Positions 54,346-64,000 of a stretch of DNA of 64,000 nucleotides are shown here, piece after piece (within the stretch, counting starts at the first letter, position 1; each line of letters opens with the position of its first letter). The stretch spans positions 132,435,929-132,499,928 of the forward strand of contig NC_088911.1 in NCBI RefSeq assembly GCF_963576675.1, read 5' to 3'. The translations under genes were made by a program, and so were the position numbers. The DNA is from Euphorbia lathyris (Eukaryota > Streptophyta > Magnoliopsida > Malpighiales > Euphorbiaceae). The notes beneath the pieces were generated by a model. That model saw only the letters and a program-made list of their open reading frames with translations. It was not told the origin of the DNA and made no database searches.

Positions 54346-55261
54346 TGGAAATTGGGCGCATTCAAACACTAAACATATATAGACAAATCATACACAAATT
54401 ATACACAAATCATACCTGGAATACGTGTGCAAATCCAATAAGTTGATATGGCACACGTTTTCTATTTCCCGCTGCATTTGCCTCTAATTGCTTCAGTCTT
54501 TTGCTAATGGCCCAGTCCAAGAACCTATACGTCTCCTCCCAAGCCAACGTCCCCCATGGAAACTCATTAAACAGGCTTGGATAATCTGCAAGATCCAAAA
54601 CCCAATCCTTTGCATGCCTCTCGTTATCATTATCCAATACATTGCCATGCACAAAGTACAACATGGCAATCATCACAGTATCTTGGTTAAATCGGTCGGT
54701 CGCTTCCTTCTTCTTCCATTGTACACTTTTCAAAACTTCAAAGAAGTGAATTGTCGTTATTGTCTCGTATTTCTTGAAGTACTTATTTCGCAACCTATGC
54801 GGCATCTCTAATTCATACATTCTTTCCATGAATTCCCCAATGTTTACCCCAAACCTTAAACCACTTATCAGGCCAAACTCCCAATCTCCAAACCGCATAT
54901 CAACTCCCCTCACCCTGAACCACATCTCCCTGTGTTTACTTTCTTTATGTTTAATCTCCCGTGATAGGACATGATGCACTATTCCAGCAGAGAAACTAGC
55001 AACTTTCATATCCAAATATTGACCAAAACATGTTTTCCTATACATTTCTAGCTGCTTTTCACTCAAATACTTCTTTATCATGACCCCAGAATCCATATTA
55101 AACCTGACTGTTACTTGAGCATCCGAATTAACCGCCTTGGGATATTTGAAAATGGAACTATGTTTTCTCTTTTTAGATTCACTGGGATCATGCTGTAACA
55201 ATTTTAAACATACACACATTAAATTCTCTAACAAAACTGACATATTCTATGTATAAGGCTT

Positions 55262-55492
55262 ACAATCATGTCGCATTCGTCTGTGAATGCGCTCAAATGC
55301 GACAATGTTTCATGGTGTATAATGTCGCATTTGAGCGCATTTAGGTAATAAATGCGACAGTTTAATGGAATGGCTCGTCGCATGTGTCGCATTTAGGTAA
55401 CAAATGCGACACTATGTTCGCCTATTATACCTTGTCGCATTTGAGCGCATTTAGGTAACAAATGCGACCATATCTACATACAGTTAACATAC
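55262..55492. repeat. MULE internal repeat cluster 5
   Basis: Several GTCGCATTTGAGCGCATTTA units with their complements in the first intron of the Ulp1-like gene. Confidence 0.85.
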
Positions 55493-55861
55493 GAGCGCAT
55501 TTAATCCATTAATGGCGGTAACAGGGAAGAAGATGATGCATGCTTACATTATGCTTTGTCCGTCCTTCCTCTTCGCTTGCCGCCGCCGCCGTCGCCGTCG
55601 CCTTCCGTTTTCTTGCCATCACAATCGCGCTTCGCAGGGAAGAAAGAAACCGGAGATGAAAATGTCGAGGTAGGAGAAAATGAAAATGAAAATGTAGAGA
55701 AGAACAACCCGGATTATATATAGTGATGAGTTCAAAACGTAAAATGCAGTTGAAACGAACTGAAAATGAAGAAGATGAACCACAATGAAGTTGAATGGGA
55801 AAGGTCAGGTGAGGAAGTGGAAGTGGAAGGAGCGGGAGGTAGGAGATGAACCTTCAAACTA

Positions 55862-55974
55862 AAATAAGGGTAGTTTTGTCCAAAATGGGTTTATTTGTCT
55901 AATTTGGTAAAATGAAAGGAAGGTGGGTTAGATATGTAAAGTGGGGTTCTTCATTGGGCTAGATTAGTAATATC
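55862..55974. repeat. MULE right terminal inverted repeat
   Basis: Complement of 47977-48090. The - strand gene's first exon lies about 240 bp inside it. Confidence 0.88.
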
Positions 55975-56303
55975 AAAATAATAAGATTGTATAGTTGTTA
56001 TCTTTTAATTGGTAAGGTCCACTAGACCGAGACCATTGTAGAATTTCCTTTAATATATTTTTTTTTATAAAATATAAAACTTATTTTAATTAAATACAAT
56101 AATCATTGAGATTTTCATGTTAAAAGTTATTTATATAAATAATTGTTATCTCGTATTTGAATTTAATAGTAATCATAAAATGAAATTGAAAGTTGATAAT
56201 AATGACATGTATTGTCGTTTTTGTCCAATCGCATTCTCTCAACAACAATAGCACAAGGAGACCTTCAAGTTTATTTCACAACTTCTCTCTTAACAATAGC
56301 CTT
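55975..56303. other. A/T-rich sequence after the MULE
   Basis: Non-coding. Nothing recognised. Confidence 0.6.
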
Positions 56304-56945
56304 ATGAAAATGAATGATAGTTTTAATGGAATTTCAAGTCTTGTTACGAAGGATAGTTTCTTTCATTAATATGAGAGGTGCAATTTCAAGCTTTTTTTTT
56401 TTTTTTGGCGATCAAAATCCTAGATGTTAGATCAAAATCCTAGATGTTAGAATGTAATCAAAACTAGAAATTACAAATGAAAAAACTCAACATTCGTTAG
56501 TGACGCTTGAAATTGTATAATACGCAGAGGTTAAATTTGTTATCTGTAATTTATTCTACATAGCTGTTAACTGCTTTGTTTTCACCGTAGAACCTCTAAA
56601 ATTTTGGAGAGGCCCTGATAAAACGTTTAGGTGAGCATAAGTAATAATAGATTGAATAAACTATATACGTAGTTAGTTCTGAGTTATCATAGTATTTTGA
56701 ATTGAATTTCTTCAAAATATAGTGGCTATTAGGGTAGATTATGCAACCTCGTAGTCTGTTGCATAATATTTTGGAAAAAGAACCATAGAAATCTTGAAAG
56801 ATAACACAGCTTAGTTACTATTTTTTTGCATTTTTAATTCTAAATCTGAATTTAAAAAGTGTTTGATAAAATTTTAAAATAACTAGTTTTAGCAAAAAAA
56901 AAAAAAATCAATATCGTCAACAGCAACAACAAACAATAAACATGA
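56304..56945. repeat. Direct duplication, copy b1
   Basis: Matches 57536-58204 in the same orientation (AAAATGAATGATAGTTT, CGATCAAAATCCTAGATG and ACACAGCTTAGTTACTAT). An internal 22-bp step (CTAGATGTTAGATCAAAATC) is doubled in this copy. Non-coding. Confidence 0.85.
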
Positions 56946-57075
56946 TATTTCTTATTCATTAGGGGTATTTTTGCACATTAACCTAATAATAAATAATAAA
57001 TATTATTGGAGATGATATATCTTATTCATTCTTAACTCACTAATAGTCAATTATTTATTATTTCAGAGTCTATTG

Positions 57076-57106
<31 letters not shown>

Positions 57107-57432
57107 GTATATGATCCCTCGTACAATCTCAAACTATATATTTACAGTTAAATGAAATCTTAAAAGCATCTTTTAAGAATGGCAAAACATATCCTTACTG
57201 AAATAATTACAATAGTTTTCTTTCACAAAAGAGGTAACGAGAACGAGAGTCCAAATCCTAACATTTTGAAATGGATTGCTTGTTTATGCTTGATATTGAA
57301 CAAAGCTTCAAAAAATTGGACTCGACTAGAGAGAATCACGACCAAATACCAACCTGATTCCTCAAACGCAACTTGAGGATTTGGTGGATAATCGTAAGGA
57401 TCCGCCTTAATTGGATCCTCCTCCCTTGGATG
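56946..57432. other. A/T-rich spacer with MITE end fragment
   Basis: 57000-57070 matches one end of the GAGCATCTCC MITE (GGAGATGATATATCTTATTC). A short (AAT)n run at about 57083. The ORF at 57179-57376 has no recognisable domain and is not supported. Confidence 0.6.
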
Positions 57433-57535
57433 GATGTTGATATAGGGTCCATATTATTTAGTACGGTTTTAGGGTCTTTTGGCTTACTTTGAATTATTAT
57501 TTTTAATAATTTGAGTCAAATGCATGTTTTGTTGT
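57433..57535 (+). repeat. Fragment resembling the start of the LTR-like block at 24157
   Basis: TTGATATAGGGTCC, then TAGTACGGTTTTAGGG and TTTTGGCTTA, follow the same order as 24157-24230. It is about 100 bp and ends at the duplicated block. Weak. Confidence 0.4.
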
Positions 57536-58204
57536 TGAAAATGAATGATAGTTTCAATGCAATTTCAAATCTTGTTACAAAGGATAGTTTCTTTCATTAA
57601 TATGAGGTGCAATTTCAAGCTTTTTTTTTTTGCGATCAAAATCCTAGATGTTAGAATGTAATCAAAACAAGAAATTACAAATGAAAAAACTCAACATTCG
57701 TTAGTGACGCTTGAAATTGCATAATACGCAGAGGTTAAATTTGTTCTTTTCCAACAACTATATACTAAATCTGTAACTTATTCTACATAGCTGCTAACTG
57801 CTTTGTTTTCACCGTAGAACCTCTAAAATTTGGGAGAGGCCCTGATAAAACGTTTAAGTGAGCATAAGTAAAAATATATACATAGTTAGTTCTGAGTTAT
57901 CATAGTATTTTAAATTGAATTTCTTCAAAATATAGTGGCTGTTAGGGTAGATTATGCAACCTCGTAGTCTGTTGCATAATATTTTGGAAAAAGGACCATG
58001 GAGATCTTGAAAGATAACACAGCTTAGTTACTATGGAAGAAAATTAAAGATTTACGATTTAGTGTAGTTTGTTTTTATTTTTTGGAATTATTTTTTTCCA
58101 TTTTTAATTCTAAATCTGAATTTAAAAAGTGTTTGATAAAATTTTAAAATAACTGGTTCTAGCAGAAAAAATCAATATCGTCAACGGCAACAACAAACAA
58201 TAAA
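57536..58204. repeat. Direct duplication, copy b2
   Basis: See 56304-56945. Copy b2 also includes an extra 70 bp (about 58030-58100) that is missing in b1. Confidence 0.85.
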
Positions 58205-58592
58205 CAGGAACATATAAACCAAACAGACCCTTAATTTTTAAAATTGCAAAGTTCACAAAAATTTCTTTTTAAATTTTTTTATGAACAGTTGTTTGTATTA
58301 TTTGATATTGATAAAATCATACTTATTTTTATAAACACATTTCTTTTTTTAACGTTTCTATATCTATAATATTATAACGAATAAAGTTTTATTATTTTTA
58401 TTAATTTGTATATTACAGTTTTTATTTAAAATATATGTTGATTAATTTAAAGTATATTTATATTAGACATTTTACATACTATCAGCAATCGTTAAACATA
58501 TTTTATCAAACACTAATAATTAATCTGCTAATAGCAGCCAGCTAACTGCAACAGTAAATAATTAAAAATAACAAAAACAAGCTAATAGTTGA
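58205..58592. repeat. Duplicated A/T-rich block (copy b3)
   Basis: 58220-58465 matches 45210-45465. 58503-58592 matches 43678-43756, the 3' flank of the peptide gene. It ties this region to the 30-48 kb cluster. Confidence 0.8.
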
Positions 58593-58935
58593 GAGCATAT
58601 CCAAGAGTCTCTTAGTTTGGCTCTTAAGTCAAAATTTGAGGATAGAGAATTAAAAATCAGCTCCAACAGCCTTTCAGTGGCTCCTCAAATCACTAGAGCC
58701 TCTTCATCCTCTCTATTAATAAAGAGTCTCTCTCCTCCTTTTAGTGCCTCCTAACTTCATTTTTTATTAACAATTTATTATTAAAGAGTTTCTTACCAAA
58801 AAAAAAAAATATAACAATCATTAATAATTTTAATTATAAAATAATAAATAATAAATATTGTTGGAGATGATATATCTTATTCATTCTTAAATCACTAACA
58901 GTCAATTATTTATATTATTTCAGAGTCTCTTGAAA
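58593..58935. mobile_element. Diverged MITE of the GAGCATCTCC family
   Basis: It begins GAGCATATCCAAGAG and contains CTCCAACAGCC and TTGGAGATGATATATC. It is colinear with the MITE at 36316-36695 in reverse orientation, but the right end is lost. Confidence 0.7.
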
Positions 58936-59581
58936 ATCCTTTGACTAAATGGACCCTTTATAAGTTTAATAATATAATTTAGGGATAAGTATTAAAATAG
59001 ATTTAAGGTTTTTGGGGAGTATCACATACAAAATAGTACCAATATAAATTTAAAAGCATCAATTTAGATATCGATAACGGAATATGACACACGCCTTCAT
59101 ATTACTATGTGGATAAAGAAATCAGAACTTAATGGAATAATATGAATGACATGTCACGTTCCATTATTGAAACATGCATTGATACTCTTTTGTGAACGTT
59201 AAACCTACATTTATTTATGTTCATTTTTTGGGTTAAATGAGGTTAATTGAACCGATGTTTTTTAACTAATTTTGGAAAGGGGTTTAATAGGACGTGAGAG
59301 TTAAATGAAGATTAAATTAAGGTTAAATAACTTTAAAATAACCTCAGTTTCAGTCTCATTATATATGATATTTTGATTTAATTCATACACATTAGTTGAT
59401 TTTTATCAAATATACATTTGTTTAAGTTGATTTTTTTATTTTAAGAATAGTGAAAAATTAATTATTGGATGCCATTAATACAATAGTAACAAAGTCTTTT
59501 AGTTAAAATTAATTACATTTTATATCAATTGCATGTATTGATTCTAAAAAAAAGATTTCATATTTTTTTGTGATTTAATAA
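58936..59581. other. A/T-rich intergenic stretch
   Basis: Nothing recognised. Confidence 0.6.
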
Positions 59582-59590
59582 TATAATTGG

Positions 59591-60085
59591 AGGATAAAAT
59601 GCAAAAATACCCCTAACGTTTACAGTTAGGAGCAATTTTACCCCTAAAGTCTAAAATGGTGCAATTTTACTCATAATTTTGGCGGCTAAAAACAATTTTA
59701 CCCCTAACATTGTCAAGTTGGGTTAATTTCAAAAATAATTCATCACTTCTTGGTAAAAAATAAAATATACTGTCTGTTTTACGAATTGGAAAAAAAAAAT
59801 CAAAATATTTTGCTGAATTAATAAATTATTAAACTCCAATTTTTATTATTAAATTATAGAAAATATGAAATCTTTTTATTTAAACGAACTGATATGCAAT
59901 TGGTGCAGAATAAGAAACAAAATATTTGTGTTTTACAATAATATCTGAAATTGACCCAACATGCCAAGGTTAGGGATAAAATTGCTCTTGACTGTCAACG
60001 TTAGGGGTAAAATTGCATCATTTTAGACGGTAGGATAAAATTGTTCCTAGCTCTAAACGTTCAGAGTATTTTTACACCTTATCCC
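59591..60085. mobile_element. MITE with 9-bp target duplication (Mutator-type)
   Basis: 495 bp. The ends GGATAAAATGCAAAAATACC and the complement of GGTATTTTTACACCTTATCC continue as long imperfect TIRs. The perfect 9-bp duplication TATAATTGG is at 59582-59590 and 60086-60094. The motif ACCCCTAACGTTTA is repeated inside. Confidence 0.85.
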
Positions 60086-60289
60086 TATAATTGGATATTA
60101 ATATTTTTAAATTCGGTGAAATATTTGAATTTCTTTATCCAATTCGTATAAAATACAGTATAATTTTTATTTTTATTTTAAATTCACGATTAATCATATG
60201 TTTGTGATCTATTACTAACTAGTGATAAAATGATGCACGTGTGAAGTGTAGATGATAAGATTCATGATCAAGAAGACAATATGATAAAT

Positions 60290-60428
60290 AATTTCTCCAA
60301 TTGATCCAACTTATCAACGTTAGGGATAAAATTGCTCTTGGTTACCAACATTAAGAGTAAAATTACATCATTTTAGATGTTAGGGCTCATAGATATAAAC
60401 GTTAAGGGTATTTTTACACTTTATCCTT
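60290..60428. mobile_element. Truncated second copy of the 9-bp-duplication MITE
   Basis: CAACGTTAGGGATAAAATTGC to GGTATTTTTACACTTTATCC matches the right end of the element at 59591-60085. The left part is missing. Confidence 0.75.
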
Positions 60429-60605
60429 TAATTTTTTTTTTGAAATAACTTTATCCTTTTAATTCTTGGCTTAATATATCATTTGCCTCCTGAACTTGTC
60501 CAAAATGATTGATTGGCCCCCTGAACTTGCTTAAAATGTTTAGTTAGCCCCCTGAATTTGCATAAAATGTAATCAATTAATCACTCGGTTTGTAAAAAAA
60601 AGTAA
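60429..60605. other. CCCCCTGAACTTG repeat-like stretch
   Basis: GCC(T/C)CCTGAACTTG recurs at about 60484, 60520 and 60548, 30-40 bp apart. This is typical of eroded plant MITE ends. No gene. Confidence 0.5.
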
Positions 60606-60866
60606 GGTGTTGTTTGATAAAACTGAAAATTAACTACTGAATATTATAAGTGTTGAAAATATTAAGTGATATAATTATTATAAAAATATTAGTTGATAAT
60701 GTTTAACTTAAAATGTTAAGTTAAATATTTTGACTTACCAAAATAATGCTTTTTAACTTAATTTATTAATTTAAGGGTGGAGAAATAATTGTTATCAAAC
60801 GCACTTAAATTAAATAAATGCTTAATATTTTAATTTAAGTCATTAAGTGATTTATCAAACAAGGTC
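60606..60866. mobile_element. MITE with TTGTTTGATAAA ends
   Basis: GGTGTTGTTTGATAAAACTG at the left and TTTATCAAACAAGGTC at the right form an imperfect inverted repeat of about 15 bp over 260 bp. Target duplication not resolved. hAT-like by the style of its ends. Confidence 0.6.
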
Positions 60867-61116
60867 TAAGTTTCTTACCAAAAAAAAAAAACAAGGTCTA
60901 AGTTAAATGCGGAAGATATGTTGCACGCATCTTAAAAAAGTAAAACGACCAAGATCGGGGTATGCGATTATAATATTAGAGAAGTAAATGTTTTATAGTT
61001 GAATAAGTAAGAAATTCTTTTTTAACATGTTTTAATCTATTTTGTGAAGTATGTAATAAAATTTTAAGGCACGTGTAACATATCTTCCTCATTTGACTTA
61101 CTTTTTTACAACCGAA
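60867..61116. other. A/T-rich gap
   Basis: Nothing recognised. Confidence 0.6.
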
Positions 61117-61300
61117 TGATCAATTGATTAGGCGAGGTTTGGAAGTTGGCTGTTTATTGTTAGAATTATGGTTAGAACTTTGGTGTTTCAATTGTAATAT
61201 ATTGAAGTTGGTAAATATATATTGAGGTCCTTGGTAAATATTATGATCTTTCTATTTCACGCCCGATGCCGATTGAGGTCGTTTAGGGTCGGGTGTGACA
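61117..61300 (+). repeat. 5' LTR, 3' end only
   Basis: Matches the last 185 bp of the LTR at 29041-29225 (GTTAGAATTATGGTTAGAAC to GGGTGTGACA). The left part is missing. Confidence 0.85.
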
Positions 61301-61303
61301 GTT

Positions 61304-61315
61304 TGGTATCAGAGC
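61304..61315 (+). promoter_or_regulatory. Primer-binding site
   Basis: TGGTATCAGAGC three bases after the LTR end: the same initiator Met tRNA type site as the Copia element. Confidence 0.88.
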
Positions 61316-62860
61316 TCTAGGTTAAATTCTTCGGACCTAAGGTTGATAGTAATTGAGGAATATCGATATTTGGTGATATTTAAGAAATAATCGATAGTAA
61401 TTGAGGAATATGGATATTTGGTGAAAGCTAAGAAATAATTTGGAATTTTTCGAGGATTTAGTAACTAGCTAATGAGGTGTAAAAAATGAGATTTGATGGT
61501 TAGTAATATCTAGGTGTATGAAAAATAGTAAATTATTTGATATTTGGTGATATGAGTTATGAGTAAGTCATAACATTGAGCTAGAAATATAGAGAATTGT
61601 CTATATAGGTGCTGCTGGAAAATCAGATTCATACCTGAATCTTGTGATGCATTTTTAGACCAGATATAGGCTGAATCTGTCATGGAGTCCTAAATGAAAT
61701 TTCTTTATTTTTATCTTACGTTTCCAGGGGTTTCTGAATCGTCTTATTCAGACTCCGTATGAAGAAGTTAGGCTATAAACGGAATATGTAGGTCATTTTG
61801 GCTCTAAACCGGAATTTGGTTTCTGTTTTGATTTTTCTCCTTATTTGAGAGACACTGCCTACTGGTTTATAAAATATACGTATCTTAAATTTGAAGTAAG
61901 GTTAGGAGACTTTGAAATGATATGATGAGTTTTGAAGTTAATACATATGTGATTAAGAAACCGAAAATGTGGAGATTTCAATTAATTGTTTTGGATGTTG
62001 ATTATAAATTGGAGATTATGAAAGGAGTTTAACAAGTTATGAAATCTTAATTTCAATAAATGATATCCGCATTCAAAGTACAGATCTATTATTGAACTTC
62101 ATCGGGTTGAGGTTTAGAATTATTGAGAGTTATATAAATGATGTTTAGAGAGATACCGATGTTAGTGATCAATGAGAAGTAAAGTGGGAGAATATGAAAA
62201 TTTGGTAAGGTTAAATAGTGTTTGAGGAAATAATTAAGATAGGAATTTTGAAGACAAATTTTGCTGATCTTAAGCACAGTTTAAGAGATAAATATGATAT
62301 AAGAGGATATATATGTTGATAATTGAAATTTTGTAGTCCATATATTTTTAATAGAAGTTATTTTTAGTTGAAGTTTGTGTGATTATGGTTTAAGTTTATA
62401 TAAGGATCAAATTGAGTGTTTATAAGTCAAATAAGAAAATCGAATGATATTATAGATTTATTGACTTTTATGGGTGTAAAGATATTATTTGGAGTTTGGA
62501 GAAGACAGAAAAAAAACATTGATTGTCGTAATTTAGGTACCATATATTCCTTGACTATATAGTTTGGAGAGATGGTTGAAGTTTATTTGGTTGGATTGAT
62601 GGTATGTATAGTAGTGATTATAAAAAAAATAGTATGTTAGCTTAATTGATTTTGATGAGTTAAATGGAGAATTATAAGAGTGATGTTGATATTAAGAGTT
62701 TATGAAATGACTCTTATTGATAGGAAATTGTATCATCATAATGATGTTTATATTGGTGATGCTGATGTTGATGTTTATGAAATAACTTCGTGAGCTTAAA
62801 GATTATTTGAGGAAGAAAATTAAGATAGATTAGAGAATATGAATTTCGAGGATGAAATTT
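61316..62860 (+). other. Internal region without coding capacity
   Basis: A/T-rich with stops in all frames. No gag or pol motif is seen. The last 20 bases (TTTCGAGGATGAAATTTAAG) are like the pol end of chromoviruses. Confidence 0.65.
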
Positions 62861-62874
62861 AAGGTGGGGAGAAT
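62861..62874 (+). promoter_or_regulatory. Polypurine tract
   Basis: AAGGTGGGGAGAAT directly before TGTCAC. Confidence 0.8.
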
Positions 62875-64000
62875 TGTCACGTCCGTGACTAAATTTCTAA
62901 AATTTATATTTTGATATTAGTATATCGGATAATTATTGGGTATGTGCGGTTAATTTGGTGGTATAGGAAAAGTTTGGAGTTAATTTGATAGTTTTAGGTG
63001 TAAATTAAAAGTTTGGGATAATTGTAAAAGATTATAGAAAAATGGAGGATCAAATATGATATTTATCAAAAAATTCTCAAATATTCCAGTCCATCATCAT
63101 ATATATATTCTTTTCTTTTCTTTTCTTTATTCCTTTTAGAATTAATCAGTTTTCTCTGAACCGTTTCTCCTCCGTTTCTTTGATTTACGGAGATTCGACC
63201 GTCCGAATCACTCGAAATTGGAAACATAGCATCCTTATCTATAGATCTAAGTCCTAATCGAAGAGTTTTTGAGTTTCGAAAACGTTTGGAGGGAAAACTT
63301 CTTAGACAGAATTTAGAGAAGAATCGATCGGGTCAATTAATAGCCAAGGTAAGTAACTATCAACTATATTTTGAGTTTTATGTATATATAGATATATATA
63401 ATCAAAGAATTTTCAGAAATTGACATTTTAAGGTTATGCAGGAATTTTGTAAAATTGGGATTTTTCACGATCTTGCTTTTATTGTGAAATTATGGTTCAA
63501 ATGAAGCTATTGACTATGCTTCTATGTGAATTTCAGATTTTACTGATTATGTTGATTTGAGGCTTAATTTGGTTGATTTACATATATACATATATGTTTT
63601 TGGTTTCAATATAAATCTATATTGAACAAAATTAATTTGATGATTTCTTACGAATTGTTTTTGGATTGAGAAATCTGTTGCGGTTATTGTTATTATTATT
63701 TTGGATTGAAGTCCAAATATGATTTTTATGATACAAAAGGGCTAATTGAAGCCAAATGATTTATGGTTATGAAATAATTTGGAATTTGATTGTGAAAGGA
63801 AATTTGAATACATTATGATTTTATGATTTTATATCCATCAAGAGTTATCCGGATCGGTGGATTTATATTTGAAGACCATATTCATTGAGGGACATGGCAT
63901 GTGTACACAGTCTTGAGACCTATTGGGTATGCCAGCAAAGTGTTGGGTAAGACCATATGGGATAGACAATGTTAAGAGACGTTTCGATTATATATGTGGT
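62875..64000 (+). repeat. 3' LTR, cut by window end
   Basis: Begins TGTCACGTCCGTGAC and is colinear (as reverse complement) with about 27211-28339. From that, the full LTR is about 1.66 kb, so about 540 bp lie beyond the window. Confidence 0.85.

Larger units (their letters stand above)
51647..55619 (-). pseudogene. Ulp1-like protease gene of the MULE (DUF1985 plus C48 peptidase)
   Basis: Exons inferred from GT-AG borders: 55619-55548 (ATG, basic and Ala-rich), 55192-54416 (DUF1985, with FGDWEFGLISGLRFG), 54107-53976, 53895-53131 (starts DPPDVCL, then a Glu-rich run and coiled coil), 52843-52376 (Gly/Arg/Lys-rich), and 52267-51647 (C48 domain). The protease keeps EHWILGVFEL with the catalytic His (about 52046) and QQMSGSNDCGVW with Gln and the catalytic Cys (about 51805). 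Lesions: TGA in exon 3 (about 54089), a frameshift near 52160, and another in a TA repeat near 51998. C48 enzymes cleave SUMO-like tags; the role in MULEs is unknown. Confidence 0.78.
47977..55974. mobile_element. MULE of the Kaonashi type (mudrA plus Ulp1-like protease)
   Basis: About 8.0 kb between terminal inverted repeats of about 110 bp (GATAATTACTAATCTAGCCC at the left, its complement at the right). The + strand encodes a MURA-type transposase and the - strand a DUF1985 and C48 (Ulp1) protein; the two genes converge. MULEs carrying captured Ulp1-like genes are known as Kaonashi elements. The 9-bp target duplication is not clear (TAATAAAAG against AATAATAAG at best). Both genes carry stops. 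Confidence 0.88.
61117..64000 (+). mobile_element. Non-autonomous LTR element of the TGTCAC family, runs past window end
   Basis: A truncated 5' LTR (61117-61300), a primer-binding site, 1.57 kb of internal sequence with no coding capacity, a polypurine tract, and a 3' LTR from 62875 to beyond 64000. The CGAGGATGAAATTTAAGGTG end before the 3' LTR is like that of chromovirus Gypsy elements, suggesting a deletion derivative of one. The same LTR family forms 26679-29225 and 42050-42415. Confidence 0.8.

Noticed and set aside
57179..57376. 65-codon ORF
   Set aside because: Short, no homologue recognised, in A/T-rich duplicated non-coding sequence.

Overview
This is a plant nuclear window, almost certainly from a eudicot. 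It is AT-rich, and nearly everything in it is transposable element, much of it nested. The non-TE remains are decayed or very small: epoxide hydrolase pieces, a receptor-kinase piece, and a small secreted cysteine-rich peptide family. Gene finding by long ORF is misleading here. Many elements are one reading frame broken by single stops, and the only host-like gene that still reads through is a two-exon gene of 67 codons.

Layout. 1-23841: a Tat-lineage Ty3/Gypsy retrotransposon whose 5' LTR lies outside the window. Its gag is split by an 11.4-kb Sirevirus-like Ty1/Copia element (1064-12512, two LTRs of 1337 bp each). Its 3' part carries integrase, four tandem-repeat arrays and a 2.9-kb 3' LTR. 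23842-25960: a LINE reduced to the start of its endonuclease and the end of its RNase H, with a solo-LTR-like block between them. 26169-about 29600: a pogo/Tigger-type element interrupted by a palindromic insertion made of two head-to-head LTRs with a perfect 5-bp target duplication. 30000-47970: a tandemly duplicated, partly inverted host locus with seven copies of a signal-peptide exon, two cysteine-rich second exons, three epoxide hydrolase fragments and a kinase fragment. It is riddled with MITEs, a TIR element, a second LINE tail and two copies of an unrecognised poly(A)-tailed retroposon. 47977-55974: an 8-kb MULE of the Kaonashi type, with mudrA on the + strand, a DUF1985/Ulp1 protease gene on the - strand, and its own short GTCGCATTTGAGCGC repeats in the non-coding gaps. 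55975-61116: duplicated host DNA and MITEs. 61117-64000: a non-autonomous LTR element of the same LTR family that made the palindrome, running off the end.

How the parts relate. The Copia insertion can be read base by base: its flanks join into one gag frame across a nearly perfect 5-bp duplication. The duplicated host locus was a neighbourhood of an epoxide hydrolase and a small secreted peptide gene; duplication, inversion and insertion have shattered it. The most unusual items are the head-to-head LTR insertion, the hairpin-bearing retroposon family, the four-fold repeated gag domain of the Tat element, and the MULE-specific repeats that fill its introns and spacers. All functional statements rest on recognised motifs; no database search was run.
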